Of a DNA stretch of 40,369 nucleotides, positions 24,215 through 33,664 are shown piece by piece. Origin of the DNA: a virus; IMG/VR virus record IMGVR_UViG_3300035698_001287, positions 1 to 40,369 of that record. One strand, 5' to 3'. The translations under genes and the position numbers were made by a program. The notes under the pieces were generated by a model that saw only the letters and a program-made list of their open reading frames with translations, had not been told where the DNA came from and ran no database searches. Position 1 is the stretch's first letter; every line of letters starts with the position of its first letter.

Positions 24215-26358
24215 CCTGTATACGCATTCCCAAAGTGATCCCATGTCGCCACGATTTGTTCATTTGGATTTCTTTTTGGCAACGGAACATCAGAAAATCC
24301 ATCAGCAAGATCGTCGGGCATGTAGCCAAAAGGTGTGACTTCTGCGCCGTGTTTCTTACTTCTATCCTTATATATGTCCCGTCTAAAGTTGCCTTTTTGC
24401 TGGCTCTTGAAGTATGTCTGGTCGATCATCCATGCGAATAGCACACAACACATCACCAGATCGTCATAGCATCCGATTTCAGCCTCAAAGCTGCCCTTCT
24501 TGTTTGAGATGAACGTAGAAAACTGCCCAATCAGATCGATGTCTTCGACAATCAGCTTGTCCTGTTCGATGAGAGACTTCAGGTTAGAACACCCGACAGC
24601 CTTGACCGGCTTGGACGTAGCGACACCAAGAATGGATCGTCTGCCACCACCGTTCCCCAAGACCTGACCCTTCCGACCCATCGATTGTGTAGAAAGGAGA
24701 TGACCGTATTGATAGTCTGCGTTCATAATATCAAGAACCTGCCCGCCTGCGTCCTTATTTTCTATCAAAACCATACAGTTATTGTATTGTTTTGCGACAG
24801 GATATATGATTGTAGGAAAATACAACGGCGGCACTTCGTTGTCCATAAATGTGCCTACCACTCGGTACGGCATCTCTGTTATATCAAATATCACGAACGC
24901 CGAGCAATCGCCTACACCGTGAGCGTTCCGACCGCGAGCGACATCAGCGACCAGTGCGTATACCTTAGCCGGGTCGGGCTTCTCATACAGACACAGACCA
25001 TCCTTGTCATAGATCGGTTTTCGGTGAGCCATCGTGACAAGTTTCTTGGGATTGATGAGCGTATTAGCCGAGCCCAAAAACTCACAGTTATGTGAAATCA
25101 TCCCGTTAGAGATATAATGTTCACAGTTTAGAGGATCGTACAGGTCATCCGTGTATGTGTGGAATACAGGCACGATAGACGTAATGCCCTGTGCCTCTTT
25201 CTTCCCGGCGATGTTTGTATAGATGTATAGTTCATGGTCGATGTCTTCGACACGCATCCATCCCGCAGACGTATACAACTGGTGATCCGGAGAGCATGTA
25301 AGCTCGCAACCGTTTGCCAGCGTGACCTTCCGTAGCTCCCTCACCGGTCGCTTCTTCAGGATGCCAGAGAACGGACGGAAAATCCCTGTGCCTGTTTCAA
25401 TCTCCCAATCTTCTTTGTTGGGTCTGATTGTAGAGTCACCGTCCCACTCATTCATATATTCATCGTGGGCTTTTTTGATTGTGGTGATATATGTCTTTTC
25501 GGTTCCCGGTCTTTTCAACGTAATGATGGTGGACCCGAGAACACATTCATGTTCCTGTGAAAACTGTTCCGATGATGTATTACGGACCTGTTCACGTTTC
25601 CACGCTTCGTCACGGTCGGGATGGTCCCACCATTTGATAGAGAACGGCTTGAAGTCGTTTGTCTTTTCTTCTGCCCCTCTCCACATCTTGTAGAACCAGT
25701 CACCGATACCATTCGGCGTAGACGTAATGATTACTTTGGTAGTTTTACCAGATGAGATGGTAGGATAGACTGATGTGAAAAACTCTTGTTGGATGTTTCT
25801 CGGCACGAATGCAAATTCGTCCAAGAGAATGTTCGTGAATGAATAACCACGGGCTGCACTGGACGCGACCGCAAACGCGATGATATGTGACCGGTTTTCA
25901 AACTCGATGTCTCCCTTGTTCCATGTAACCACGCCTTGCTGTAGCCACTTGGGAAGGTACTGATACATCAGAGCAACACGCGAAAGGATTTCCCTTGCGG
26001 TGTCGGCTTTGTTGGCAAAGATACCAATGGTCTTGTCTTTATGGAATATCGCTTCCCAAATCAGATACCCGGCGGCACAGGATGTCTTGCCGACCTGTCG
26101 CGGGCATTTGGTGATAGAGAACCGGTTGAAAGAAAACAGGTTCACCATGTCTTCTTGATAGTTGTGTAGGTTGAAGTAGATCAGCCCGTCATCGACGTTC
26201 ACGATCTTACAATACTTGCGGATAAAGTATATGGGGTCAGCCTGACAGACCATAAACTCTTTGATCTGTTCGGGAGTAAAGTTTTGCTTCACACCCTTTG
26301 GCTTCAGGAGCCTATTATTTTGATACCCAATAGGGTCACGGCTGTTTGTTGTTGTCAT
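24205..26358 (-). CDS. 17: gp17-like large terminase with in-frame mini-intein
   Basis: Packaging motor ATPase and nuclease. The N-part has Walker A CPRQVGKT (residues 85-92 from ATG 26358) and Walker B ILLDE (about 177-181), with a TSTPNG coupling motif. The C-part has VADVARGRNAHGVGDCSAF (first acidic ligand), ENKDAGG and YDDLVMCCVLF of the RNase H-like nuclease. Between them, at the conserved QEHECEFLGS block, lies a 153-residue intein (feature 25087-25545). After splicing the protein would be 564 residues (T4 610). ATG 26358 overlaps the gp16 end by 23 bases; the frame from 26415 is longer but lacks family support. Confidence 0.95.
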   Translation of the reverse strand: MTTTNSRDPIGYQNNRLLKPKGVKQNFTPEQIKEFMVCQADPIYFIRKYCKIVNVDDGLIYFNLHNYQEDMVNLFSFNRFSITKCPRQVGKTSCAAGYLIWEAIFHKDKTIGIFANKADTAREILSRVALMYQYLPKWLQQGVVTWNKGDIEFENRSHIIAFAVASSAARGYSFTNILLDEFAFVPRNIQQEFFTSVYPTISSGKTTKVIITSTPNGIGDWFYKMWRGAEEKTNDFKPFSIKWWDHPDRDEAWKREQVRNTSSEQFSQEHECVLGSTIITLKRPGTEKTYITTIKKAHDEYMNEWDGDSTIRPNKEDWEIETGTGIFRPFSGILKKRPVRELRKVTLANGCELTCSPDHQLYTSAGWMRVEDIDHELYIYTNIAGKKEAQGITSIVPVFHTYTDDLYDPLNCEHYISNGMISHNCEFLGSANTLINPKKLVTMAHRKPIYDKDGLCLYEKPDPAKVYALVADVARGRNAHGVGDCSAFVIFDITEMPYRVVGTFMDNEVPPLYFPTIIYPVAKQYNNCMVLIENKDAGGQVLDIMNADYQYGHLLSTQSMGRKGQVLGNGGGRRSILGVATSKPVKAVGCSNLKSLIEQDKLIVEDIDLIGQFSTFISNKKGSFEAEIGCYDDLVMCCVLFAWMIDQTYFKSQQKGNFRRDIYKDRSKKHGAEVTPFGYMPDDLADGFSDVPLPKRNPNEQIVATWDHFGNAYTGWS
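25087..25545 (-). other. Mini-intein in the terminase
   Basis: The insert starts with Cys in CVLGSTII (block A) and has LTCSPDHQLYTSAGW (block B with T..H). It ends YDPLNCEHYISNGMISHN followed by Cys (blocks F and G with the terminal Asn and Cys+1). At 153 residues it has only the splicing domain, with no homing endonuclease. Flanks QEHE and CEFLGS join to the usual gp17 sequence. All residues needed for canonical splicing (C1, block B Thr/His, penultimate His, terminal Asn, Cys+1) are present, so it is probably active. Confidence 0.92.
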
Positions 26359-26971
26359 CTTGTTTCTTCTTTGCGTTTTCGAGCATATCAAGAAGATCGT
26401 TCGTGGTCCCAACATACAAGCTGTTGTTGGTGGTGGTCATCCCGTCGCCACCATCAGTTCCGTTTGCATGGTTTTCGTCCTGTATGATTTCTTGACGCTT
26501 TTTGTGAAGGTCCATAAATCTATCAGAAACTTCCGACATGTTCTTGAGAAGCGTAGCCAACACTTCGTATGCTCTAGGCGATTCTGATGCTCTGGCTAGA
26601 TCGAGCATGTTGTCTATTCCTTCACTTCCCTTTTCCATGATGCGATATAGTTGCGACCGCACATAGGCTTGGTCGTTTAGCATATCAGGAATGCTGACCC
26701 GTTCGGGATCGTCGGGCTTGGGGGAAAGGATTGTAGTGTTACATCCATCAATGACGGTGGTAGACGATGGACTGAGCCGGTGTACTTCGCTCTGTACGCG
26801 GAGAGGTTGTGGGTCTTCGGTTACAGAGTCGGCTTCGACAGGCTTTGATATGTCCATGTCTGCCCTTGCGTTCATAGAATCAAGTATGTCTTTTTCAACC
26901 GGTGTCTGGTCTTCCAACTTGACAGCGGCGTTTCGTTTTTTTGGTTGTTGTGGTGATGTTGAATCGCTCAT
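26336..26971 (-). CDS. 16: gp16-like small terminase
   Basis: DNA-recognition and regulatory subunit of the packaging motor. In 211 residues (T4 164) the conserved helical centre is ARAYVRSQLY-like (here YVRSQLYRIMEKGSEGIDNM), followed by LDLARASESPRAYEVLATLL and SEVSDRFMDLHKKRQEI. The N-third is disordered and T/P-rich. Identity is fixed by overlap with gp17 and by the central region. No clear Shine-Dalgarno precedes ATG 26971. Confidence 0.88.
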   Translation of the reverse strand: MSDSTSPQQPKKRNAAVKLEDQTPVEKDILDSMNARADMDISKPVEADSVTEDPQPLRVQSEVHRLSPSSTTVIDGCNTTILSPKPDDPERVSIPDMLNDQAYVRSQLYRIMEKGSEGIDNMLDLARASESPRAYEVLATLLKNMSEVSDRFMDLHKKRQEIIQDENHANGTDGGDGMTTTNNSLYVGTTNDLLDMLENAKKKQDDNNKQP

Positions 26972-26992
26972 AAAATATTCACTATAATAAAC

Positions 26993-28216
26993 TTATGTTG
27001 TCCATGTACTATCTATATATAACTTGATGTCAACAGAATCCGTGATAGAGAGAAACTCTCCGGTCGATCCTGACTGACTTCCCTTCCATATTTCGCCGAG
27101 ACGCGGGATAGAATTGAGTCTTCGAATGTTCACAACTTCATTGCTGGACCCGGCTTGTGCGACTACTATAGCAGTCTTTGCCGAGTTTTCTTGTTTGTCT
27201 GATACACGATTTCCGAGAGCATCGGTGTAGAGGAAAATGATTTCATCTTTTACGAATGTCCCCACAGCCTTTGATACAATCTGATCGGTCAGTGCAGAAT
27301 CAAAGGTCGAGTCGATAGTAATAGTCGCGTCATCAACGATATTTTTCACGGTATGATCTACCGAGTCTCCCACAATACTGATGCGTGATCCTATCTTCAG
27401 TTGATGGGCAAACGATGTGTTCAATGACCCGGCATTTGTAGAGTCACCTTCCACCGTAGAGATTAGCCCGTCGATGGCTGATGTCGCAAACGTCATAATA
27501 GCAGCGGAAACGGTAATCACTTCAGCCTTGATTGCGGATTCGATTGCGTCTTGACTCCACCCATCAATGTATACATTTGCGATAGAAGTTGTGATTACTT
27601 TCTGTGCCGTGACAGGAGAGTATACAAAAATCTTCATGTCAAACGACAATCCGTACAATATGAAGTCTGTTGTATCAAACCCACCCGAATATTCTCCGTC
27701 CTGTGATACACCCGTCAGCGTAATAGAAACATCGGTGGATTGATTCAATGTCGCCTGTACGTCTTTGATTGTTACGTTTAGCTCTGGCGTGAAGTACGGA
27801 ATAATCTGTTCAAGAATTCTGAACGAATCGTCTGAGTTGCGACATGCGATGCTCAATCCCATAGACAGCGTGTACGGCACTCGCTGATAACTTGAGTACA
27901 ACGTGGTTGAATCATCGGTCGCCTTTGCGTGACGCTTGATGGTCGGGAGCTTGCGTGAAGGATCGTATGCGAGGTTCTCAATCTCAAACGACATCAACGG
28001 GAGAACCTGCTTGACATTTGGTTGGTTGTCGATGCTGTTGCTTTCTTCGATCCGTCTGATAAACTTTTCGCGGGGAGCATACATCAACGGAATTTTCATC
28101 GTCTTGATGAGCGTCCCGTCTGCCTGTTCTCTATCAATAGATAGATTGTTGAACAGGGTTCCGAACCCTACAACTGAGTTTTTGATCGCTTTGTGATAGA
28201 ATGTTGTTCCAAGCAT
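26993..28216 (-). CDS. 15: gp15-like tail terminator (sheath stabiliser), enlarged
   Basis: Ends the tail tube and sheath and joins the tail to the neck. The N-half carries LGTTFYHKAIKNSVVGFGTL, IKTMKIPLMYAPREKFIRRI and SFEIENLAYDPSRKLPTIKR, as in gp15 of cyanophage-type phages. Length is 407 residues against 272 in T4. About 140 residues in the second half (about 235-390) are extra: Ser/Thr/Asp-rich beta-type sequence without known match. ATG 28216 is 8 bases after the previous stop, with only a weak GGA site. Confidence 0.88.
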   Translation of the reverse strand: MLGTTFYHKAIKNSVVGFGTLFNNLSIDREQADGTLIKTMKIPLMYAPREKFIRRIEESNSIDNQPNVKQVLPLMSFEIENLAYDPSRKLPTIKRHAKATDDSTTLYSSYQRVPYTLSMGLSIACRNSDDSFRILEQIIPYFTPELNVTIKDVQATLNQSTDVSITLTGVSQDGEYSGGFDTTDFILYGLSFDMKIFVYSPVTAQKVITTSIANVYIDGWSQDAIESAIKAEVITVSAAIMTFATSAIDGLISTVEGDSTNAGSLNTSFAHQLKIGSRISIVGDSVDHTVKNIVDDATITIDSTFDSALTDQIVSKAVGTFVKDEIIFLYTDALGNRVSDKQENSAKTAIVVAQAGSSNEVVNIRRLNSIPRLGEIWKGSQSGSTGEFLSITDSVDIKLYIDSTWTT

Positions 28217-28224
28217 ATATGTAT

Positions 28225-28689
28225 TTATCCAAAGACTATAGTGGATGTGTTGCCCGCCTCACATCCAACCTCGGCAGCATCCGGACCTGAAGCGATCCTA
28301 ATAAACGTGTCCCATACCGGCATAACAACTCCTTCGACCGCGTTGATAGATTCAATAGAAGAATCCACATACACTACATGATCATCAACATCGAACACCT
28401 CTGCTTTCCAAGAATCGGTCGCCTTGGTATAGGTACACACGAACCGGTTAGGATCATCCGTCCATGTATGGGCAATATAGATGCCGGGAGAAAGAGTCAC
28501 GGAATCATAGGCGTATACTCCGTCCATTTCGCCACATGTTTGATTAATAGTTACGGTTCTGTGTTGCAACGAAGTATTGGTCGCTTCTAATGGGGACCAT
28601 TGTTTTGCCAAGCCACAACCACCGAAACTCTGTAGGACAACTACTGGTCGGATTGCATATGGGATGGATGGTGCTGATATTTCTGGCAT
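28225..28689 (-). CDS. Small beta-rich surface-type protein, unknown
   Basis: This 154-residue protein is rich in Val, Thr and Asp. A segment with HRTVTINQTCGEMDG and GIYIAHTWTDD (about 44-85) resembles part of the C-third of its upstream neighbour (RRTISITNQTL, SRTWRPTS). The two may therefore share a module and act together on the virion. No signal peptide, no enzyme motif. It lies between that neighbour and gp15, with 10 and 8 base gaps. Confidence 0.55.
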   Translation of the reverse strand: MPEISAPSIPYAIRPVVVLQSFGGCGLAKQWSPLEATNTSLQHRTVTINQTCGEMDGVYAYDSVTLSPGIYIAHTWTDDPNRFVCTYTKATDSWKAEVFDVDDHVVYVDSSIESINAVEGVVMPVWDTFIRIASGPDAAEVGCEAGNTSTIVFG

Positions 28690-28699
28690 TACTTATCCT

Positions 28700-30712
28700 T
28701 TACGGAATGGGCACTGAGGCTCCGTTGATACTCACAATGAAAGTTTCTAGGTATTGGTATTGTGGGCTAGGGTACGAATATGTCAAGTCTTGAAACCAGT
28801 TGGATGGATATATATATCCATTGGGTTCGGATGCATCCACCCCCGCAGAACGAGAAATACTAACACCGGCACAATTTGGTTGTTCTGGAATGTTGATCTT
28901 ATAATATGCAGAGGCTCCCACTTCGCCCCCTGTTACCCCGTCCCATATCGGGCAGTGTGAGGCTTCGGAGTCTGGATCATTCAACACCCATTGGTTATTT
29001 TGCCATGTAACAGGATCAACTACAGTTGCATCCCACGATGACGCCCCGAATAATGTAGGAAATTGTAGTTGATTTGTATTACAATCATACACAACTCTAT
29101 GCGATTCGATAGCACCAACAGCAGTAATAGTCCCTAGCGGTGGATCATATGTTGATGTGGGTCGCCATGTTCTGCTCACAGCGATATCCCCCTCAAATAC
29201 ACCGTCTTCTGTTGCAGATGCGGTGAGCGTTTGATTTGTTATAGAAATAGTTCTCCGCACAGTATTACCAATAGCTCCTAAGTGAACCTGTGTATAACTA
29301 TATTCTATGATTTCGATAGTAGAGCTTTCATCAAACACACATATTCCACAGTTTGGATTGATCGATGCCGGTTTTGTCCGGAAGATTACAGAGTCATTTA
29401 GATATGTAGGAAGCGCTCCTGAATCTCCATTACATTCTTTGCCATATATTTGTAGACCATAGAACGTGCCGGGAAGAAGGTCTGTGTTATTTAGCACATA
29501 AGTAAAAGCTGTCGCACTGCCCAATGACTTACGGGTATAACTATTGGGCGTTGGGTTATACGGTGCGCTCGGAGTTCCAAGTGTCAACTCCGTATAATCA
29601 ACTGGACCGTGTGTTCGGTCGTCCCCGCCGACTTTAGGATCACCATCAATAGAATCATATTCAATAAGTCTAAAGTAAAACTGAGGATTGGATGATCCAA
29701 AATCAAACATACCCATGCCTGTTCCCAAACTACTGGTAAAGTCCAACTTATCGAGAGGTGCATACCAGTTCAGACCGGTCGGTGTCCCCAAGGCAGAATC
29801 TTCAACAGAGTCGAATAGCCCGTTCGTCCCCGAATCAAAAACCATTACGATTCCACCATCAGAAGGCGAGTCTAAAACCTGAATCCGGAATGATTTTGAG
29901 ACATCAGATAACCCGCCGAGAGAATGGGCTATAAACTGTATCCTATACACACCCCCGGCGATCACGGGACCGGGAAATTGTAGTGTAAGATAATCTGTTG
30001 AGTTTGATGATTTAAATGCGAGTCCGGAAAACAATCCAAACGTACTCGTACCACCAAACCAGTTGGAGTCGATTGTATAATCGATTTCATCTATTTGACT
30101 TGCACCGGCATCTACCAAACCGGTTAGTGGATGAATCCCTGATGTGATTCGCATAGTAAACTGTGTGCTGTCGGTACATTTCAAGTCCATATCAGGATGG
30201 AAGTCCATGTATATGTAGTCTGCTGTGGTAGTGACAATATTTGTTCCTGAATCTAGATTGCCTCTCCAATCTTCAGAGATTGCCTTGATGATATATTCCC
30301 CAACACCAGACAATAATCCGATGGGGACAGAATCCACACTGTTTGCAACCCAATCTCCGTTAGCACCGGGCTCGACTTCAACGGTTGATGTAAATAGGAC
30401 GGTCCCTGCCACACCCACCAGCCCGGCACTATCGATAATAGACCATTCAATAATTTTCGGAAATGCATCGTGCAGGTCGATTGATGTCCCACCTACTATA
30501 GTATGGGGAATAGAAGCAGCGGCATCGATATCAACCCGACTGACTGTGGCATCGGGAGCAATATTATCAGGAAACGGATCGTTCCATACAATGTCCCAAT
30601 TTCCATACGTTAGCGGGATTGTTGGTAATGGCATATTTTCTGGCGAACCGATCCAATCGGTACACGCAAGACACGATCCAAACTCTTTTGCTACACTAAC
30701 ATTAATTGGCAT
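28700..30712 (-). CDS. Large beta-sandwich adhesin-type protein, unknown
   Basis: The 670 residues are almost wholly Ser/Thr/Asp/Gly-rich beta sequence. Immunoglobulin or PKD-like stretches are visible (for example GGVYRIQFIAHSLGGLSD near 255-275 and FYGLQIYGKE near 425). There are a few Cys residues (N-end CLAC, and NCGICVFDE near 452). No enzyme motif is seen. It overlaps the Cys-rich gene by 11 bases and continues the adhesin island between gp14 and gp15. A virion fibre or decoration role is inferred from composition and position. Confidence 0.6.
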   Translation of the reverse strand: MPINVSVAKEFGSCLACTDWIGSPENMPLPTIPLTYGNWDIVWNDPFPDNIAPDATVSRVDIDAAASIPHTIVGGTSIDLHDAFPKIIEWSIIDSAGLVGVAGTVLFTSTVEVEPGANGDWVANSVDSVPIGLLSGVGEYIIKAISEDWRGNLDSGTNIVTTTADYIYMDFHPDMDLKCTDSTQFTMRITSGIHPLTGLVDAGASQIDEIDYTIDSNWFGGTSTFGLFSGLAFKSSNSTDYLTLQFPGPVIAGGVYRIQFIAHSLGGLSDVSKSFRIQVLDSPSDGGIVMVFDSGTNGLFDSVEDSALGTPTGLNWYAPLDKLDFTSSLGTGMGMFDFGSSNPQFYFRLIEYDSIDGDPKVGGDDRTHGPVDYTELTLGTPSAPYNPTPNSYTRKSLGSATAFTYVLNNTDLLPGTFYGLQIYGKECNGDSGALPTYLNDSVIFRTKPASINPNCGICVFDESSTIEIIEYSYTQVHLGAIGNTVRRTISITNQTLTASATEDGVFEGDIAVSRTWRPTSTYDPPLGTITAVGAIESHRVVYDCNTNQLQFPTLFGASSWDATVVDPVTWQNNQWVLNDPDSEASHCPIWDGVTGGEVGASAYYKINIPEQPNCAGVSISRSAGVDASEPNGYIYPSNWFQDLTYSYPSPQYQYLETFIVSINGASVPIP

Positions 30713-31034
30713 ATGGTTTCTTCTTGTTCAAGTCGGTCTGTCTTCCGTCACAGTTACACGGTCTGCCTGTAACTCTATTTATCCCATGTACAACGGTCTT
30801 GATCCCTGTCTTCCGTGTAAACTTTTCTACCGTGTCTCCGAGCCCCCGAGACTTTTGTTCGGGCTGTTTGCCACATCCCCACGGAACCTTGTGTGGGCAC
30901 TCAAAGCATTCATCTTTTCCGCCGTATTGTTTTATTATACTCAGGCGAAACTTCTTACCCTTGTCTGTGTCGGCTCTACACGCCCGACACATTGCCCTTG
31001 AGTAGCACACGTTTCCATTGAAAAACTTCTCCAT
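30702..31034 (-). CDS. Small Cys-rich (putative zinc-binding) protein
   Basis: The 110 residues (ATG 31034, two bases after the previous stop) hold nine Cys. There is a CRACRAD pair near the start, CFECPHKVPWGCGK in the middle and RPCNCDGRQ near the end. CxxC and CxxxxxxC spacing suggests one or two metal sites. The C-end is Lys-rich. I do not recognise a family. It sits among surface-protein genes and overlaps the next one, so it may help fold or cap those proteins; that is inference. Confidence 0.6.
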   Translation of the reverse strand: MEKFFNGNVCYSRAMCRACRADTDKGKKFRLSIIKQYGGKDECFECPHKVPWGCGKQPEQKSRGLGDTVEKFTRKTGIKTVVHGINRVTGRPCNCDGRQTDLNKKKPYAN

Positions 31035-31036
31035 GA

Positions 31037-32119
31037 TTAGTATTCCGATACATACCACGATCCGGATGTTGAATCGCGATTGCTGCCAGAGTCATCAGCC
31101 AGTGTGATCCATGTTTCAACATAAGCTGAAAGATCGGTCGTTGTAAGAAACGTGATCGATGGTTGTTGTGTGATATCACATCTTGACAACCCATACACAC
31201 CACCAGCAAACACTTCCCAACAATTGAGTAATCCATCTGTCCCTGTCCGTGGTACTTGGTTAGAAACAGAAATCCACTGCCCGACTTGTCCCGACAAATC
31301 AGATGCGGTGCTGAATATGACCGTGGAATCGGCACACTGTTTCAGGTGATATCTCGCGTCTGATTCTCCGGTGTCTGCCCCCGAGTCACAAAGATCAACA
31401 AGACCCGAGCAGCACGATCCTATAATAGTAGGAAGCGATGCCCCGTCTATTGAGATGATGAACCATTTTCCATTTAGAAACTGTAGCGTGACACTCTGAC
31501 CGGCGTTGTTGAATTTTATAAACTGATACCCAACCGGATGATCGGGCATGATCTGTAGAATATGTAATGCGGCATTGGTCCCCGAACCACCGATCTTATT
31601 GTATACAAAGAACGTGACTGTTTGACCTTCCACGCCATCCTTCAGGAATAATGTAGTCGCAGCCGAATCCAATCCCGTATCGAAGTACTGGATAAGATAT
31701 GTTTGGGCTGAAGCAACAAGTGTCGTGTCTTTGGATATCGTGATCCGTTTATTGAAAGAAGACGCGATATACCCACTGTCAACCAGAGCATTCTTTTGTA
31801 TATGGAGCTTTTGGGATGGGATGTCTTCGCCAATGCCGACATAGTTTTCTGATGGGCACGAAGAAAAGAGAATAGAGTTATTCGCACCCTTGACTACCAC
31901 CTTGAGATTACGGAAGCTCGGGTTGAGAATGAGCGTCCCTGAATCTTTGGCTGATACTTCTTCAACAGATGCAACATTATACAACTGTCTGAAGTTATCA
32001 TAGAACAGGTTTACGCCTGTGTCTGACCCAAAAACATCGGTAAGCTCTGGAAGTGTCTGACCATTACGGACAAGCAGTTCCCACCCGTCAAATGTAGATT
32101 TTGTATATGTTGGAGCCAT
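31037..32119 (-). CDS. Fibre-like virion protein, paralogue of the 33665-34336 product
   Basis: The 360 residues share an N-part with the gene on the other side of the hydrolase. Both have an NFRxL segment, a VxxKDSGT segment, a long V/N-rich strand, then VGIGxxxPSQxLHxxxN and a GxIxSS/T repeat unit. The VGIG...PSQ.LH motif is common in phage tail-fibre repeats. The C-third has Cys pairs (CCSGLVDLCDSG) and a repeated STATDLSG / TTTDLSA type unit. Likely a fibre or decoration protein bound to the virion. Confidence 0.65.
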   Translation of the reverse strand: MAPTYTKSTFDGWELLVRNGQTLPELTDVFGSDTGVNLFYDNFRQLYNVASVEEVSAKDSGTLILNPSFRNLKVVVKGANNSILFSSCPSENYVGIGEDIPSQKLHIQKNALVDSGYIASSFNKRITISKDTTLVASAQTYLIQYFDTGLDSAATTLFLKDGVEGQTVTFFVYNKIGGSGTNAALHILQIMPDHPVGYQFIKFNNAGQSVTLQFLNGKWFIISIDGASLPTIIGSCCSGLVDLCDSGADTGESDARYHLKQCADSTVIFSTASDLSGQVGQWISVSNQVPRTGTDGLLNCWEVFAGGVYGLSRCDITQQPSITFLTTTDLSAYVETWITLADDSGSNRDSTSGSWYVSEY

Positions 32120-32122
32120 GTA

Positions 32123-33652
32123 TTATTGGTTTTCTGTAATAAAGTCCATGATCGCACGATACTTCGGAGCATCGTTTTCGTTCTGCCAAGTCTTTGCTCC
32201 CCATGCGTATTCATCTCCCGGTGTATACACATCTTGGAACCACCCAAACTGATCAAAGTATTTATCCGCAAGACGCAACGCCTTCAGCGTAATAGCATAC
32301 GTTCCGATGGCAGCATGAAGCTGTCTGAATGTGCGTCCGCTAGGAACGCCCGCGACACTCTTGGAAAGATGGAACCCTCCTTCGTAGGCAACCAATGGTT
32401 TATTCTGCCCGCGTGCGAACAGGTTCCAATCATCCCACACACCGGCTTCGTTGTCTACGTCTGCGTTCATCTTAGCCAGTGTGGCATCAATACTTCCCTG
32501 CCATTTAGTTTCATGCCCGTTCCAGTATGCGGCACAAGAAAGAATATCAACCTCGCTGATACTCAAATGCTTCAGGACTTGGGATGTGTGCCATATGTTA
32601 TGGGTCTGACCAGCCAGCACAACCTTACATCGATCACCAAGAACAGACTTCCAGATTTCTGAAGTACGACGGACACCATCTGCCCAACGTTCATGGAGTT
32701 TACCGTTCTGGTTTAGCCACTGGTATTGTTTGAAGTCGCCATTCCATATTTCATTAGAGTATTCGACATAGACATACGGAACATGTGCCCCTAGATTGTC
32801 TCTCACTACTTCAGCAAACTTACGGATACAATCATCGTCTGCCATGTGTGGAATACAGAACCATGGAATAGTAGAGGCAAGATTTGCGAGCCGCACCTGT
32901 TGTCGTAATGGGATTGTCGCCCGAGCCTTCAGGTCTGTAAAGGTGACTACCGAAGAATGATTCGTCTTATTGACATCCATGAATCGGATAAACTCCGAGT
33001 TCTTTAGATTTTCAACATAGTCTTTATGGAAGAATCCTTCACCCGCATCTTCGTGTACAAACTGGACACCATCAGCGATAGCGTCTTCGGATGTGAAGAT
33101 GGCGATGCCGACATCGGGGATATGTTTCCACGACCCGTCCGGATCGCCAAGCAACTGGTAGCCTGTTGTTGGATACTTTGCACCTTTTTTGTCAATGTCC
33201 CAAAACAAAAGTGTAGGATACTTATTATCGATTGTGAAGTCTTTGCGATACTTTGCCTGTCTCAATAGATTCCGGAATATCATATTGCCCTGCCAGTACG
33301 CGGGCTCATTTAGGTTGTAGCCCACCTTATACCGCTTGTAAGGCGTCACAGTGCTGTCGGCGGGTGGAACCACCACCGAGTCCACAGGCGGCGTCACAGT
33401 GCTGTCTACGGGCTCTACGACGGAATCAGGAACGCTGTCTACTGGTGGTATTGTTGGGGTCTGATTCATATGGGCGATGATATAATCGACCTTGTTTTCT
33501 ATCCGTCCGTTGACTTCTAATACATCGTCCGTGTTTGCAGAGATAGCCTGAAGCGTAAGCCCAAACTGAACATCAGCCTTGCCATTTATCTCAATTTTGG
33601 TTTGGTCTATTTTTGTAATGACAGAATCTAAGTTTACATTTGCGTTGCCCAT
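32123..33652 (-). CDS. Virion-type glycoside hydrolase-like protein with coiled-coil anchor
   Basis: In 509 residues there are three parts. A helical N-end (about 1-63) looks like a trimeric coiled coil. Next is a Pro/Val/Asp/Ser repeat linker (about 68-104). The third part is a catalytic-looking domain (about 105-509). The domain has YVYVEYSNEIWN with Asn300-Glu301, like the acid/base NE of clan A glycoside hydrolases. PLVAYEGGFHL with Glu424 sits where the nucleophile would be expected. Proteins with EYSNEIWN are typical of putative polysaccharide-active proteins of aquatic bacteria. Family and substrate cannot be named from sequence alone. Confidence 0.68.
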   Translation of the reverse strand: MGNANVNLDSVITKIDQTKIEINGKADVQFGLTLQAISANTDDVLEVNGRIENKVDYIIAHMNQTPTIPPVDSVPDSVVEPVDSTVTPPVDSVVVPPADSTVTPYKRYKVGYNLNEPAYWQGNMIFRNLLRQAKYRKDFTIDNKYPTLLFWDIDKKGAKYPTTGYQLLGDPDGSWKHIPDVGIAIFTSEDAIADGVQFVHEDAGEGFFHKDYVENLKNSEFIRFMDVNKTNHSSVVTFTDLKARATIPLRQQVRLANLASTIPWFCIPHMADDDCIRKFAEVVRDNLGAHVPYVYVEYSNEIWNGDFKQYQWLNQNGKLHERWADGVRRTSEIWKSVLGDRCKVVLAGQTHNIWHTSQVLKHLSISEVDILSCAAYWNGHETKWQGSIDATLAKMNADVDNEAGVWDDWNLFARGQNKPLVAYEGGFHLSKSVAGVPSGRTFRQLHAAIGTYAITLKALRLADKYFDQFGWFQDVYTPGDEYAWGAKTWQNENDAPKYRAIMDFITENQ

Positions 33653-33664
33653 AATCTATTTTCC

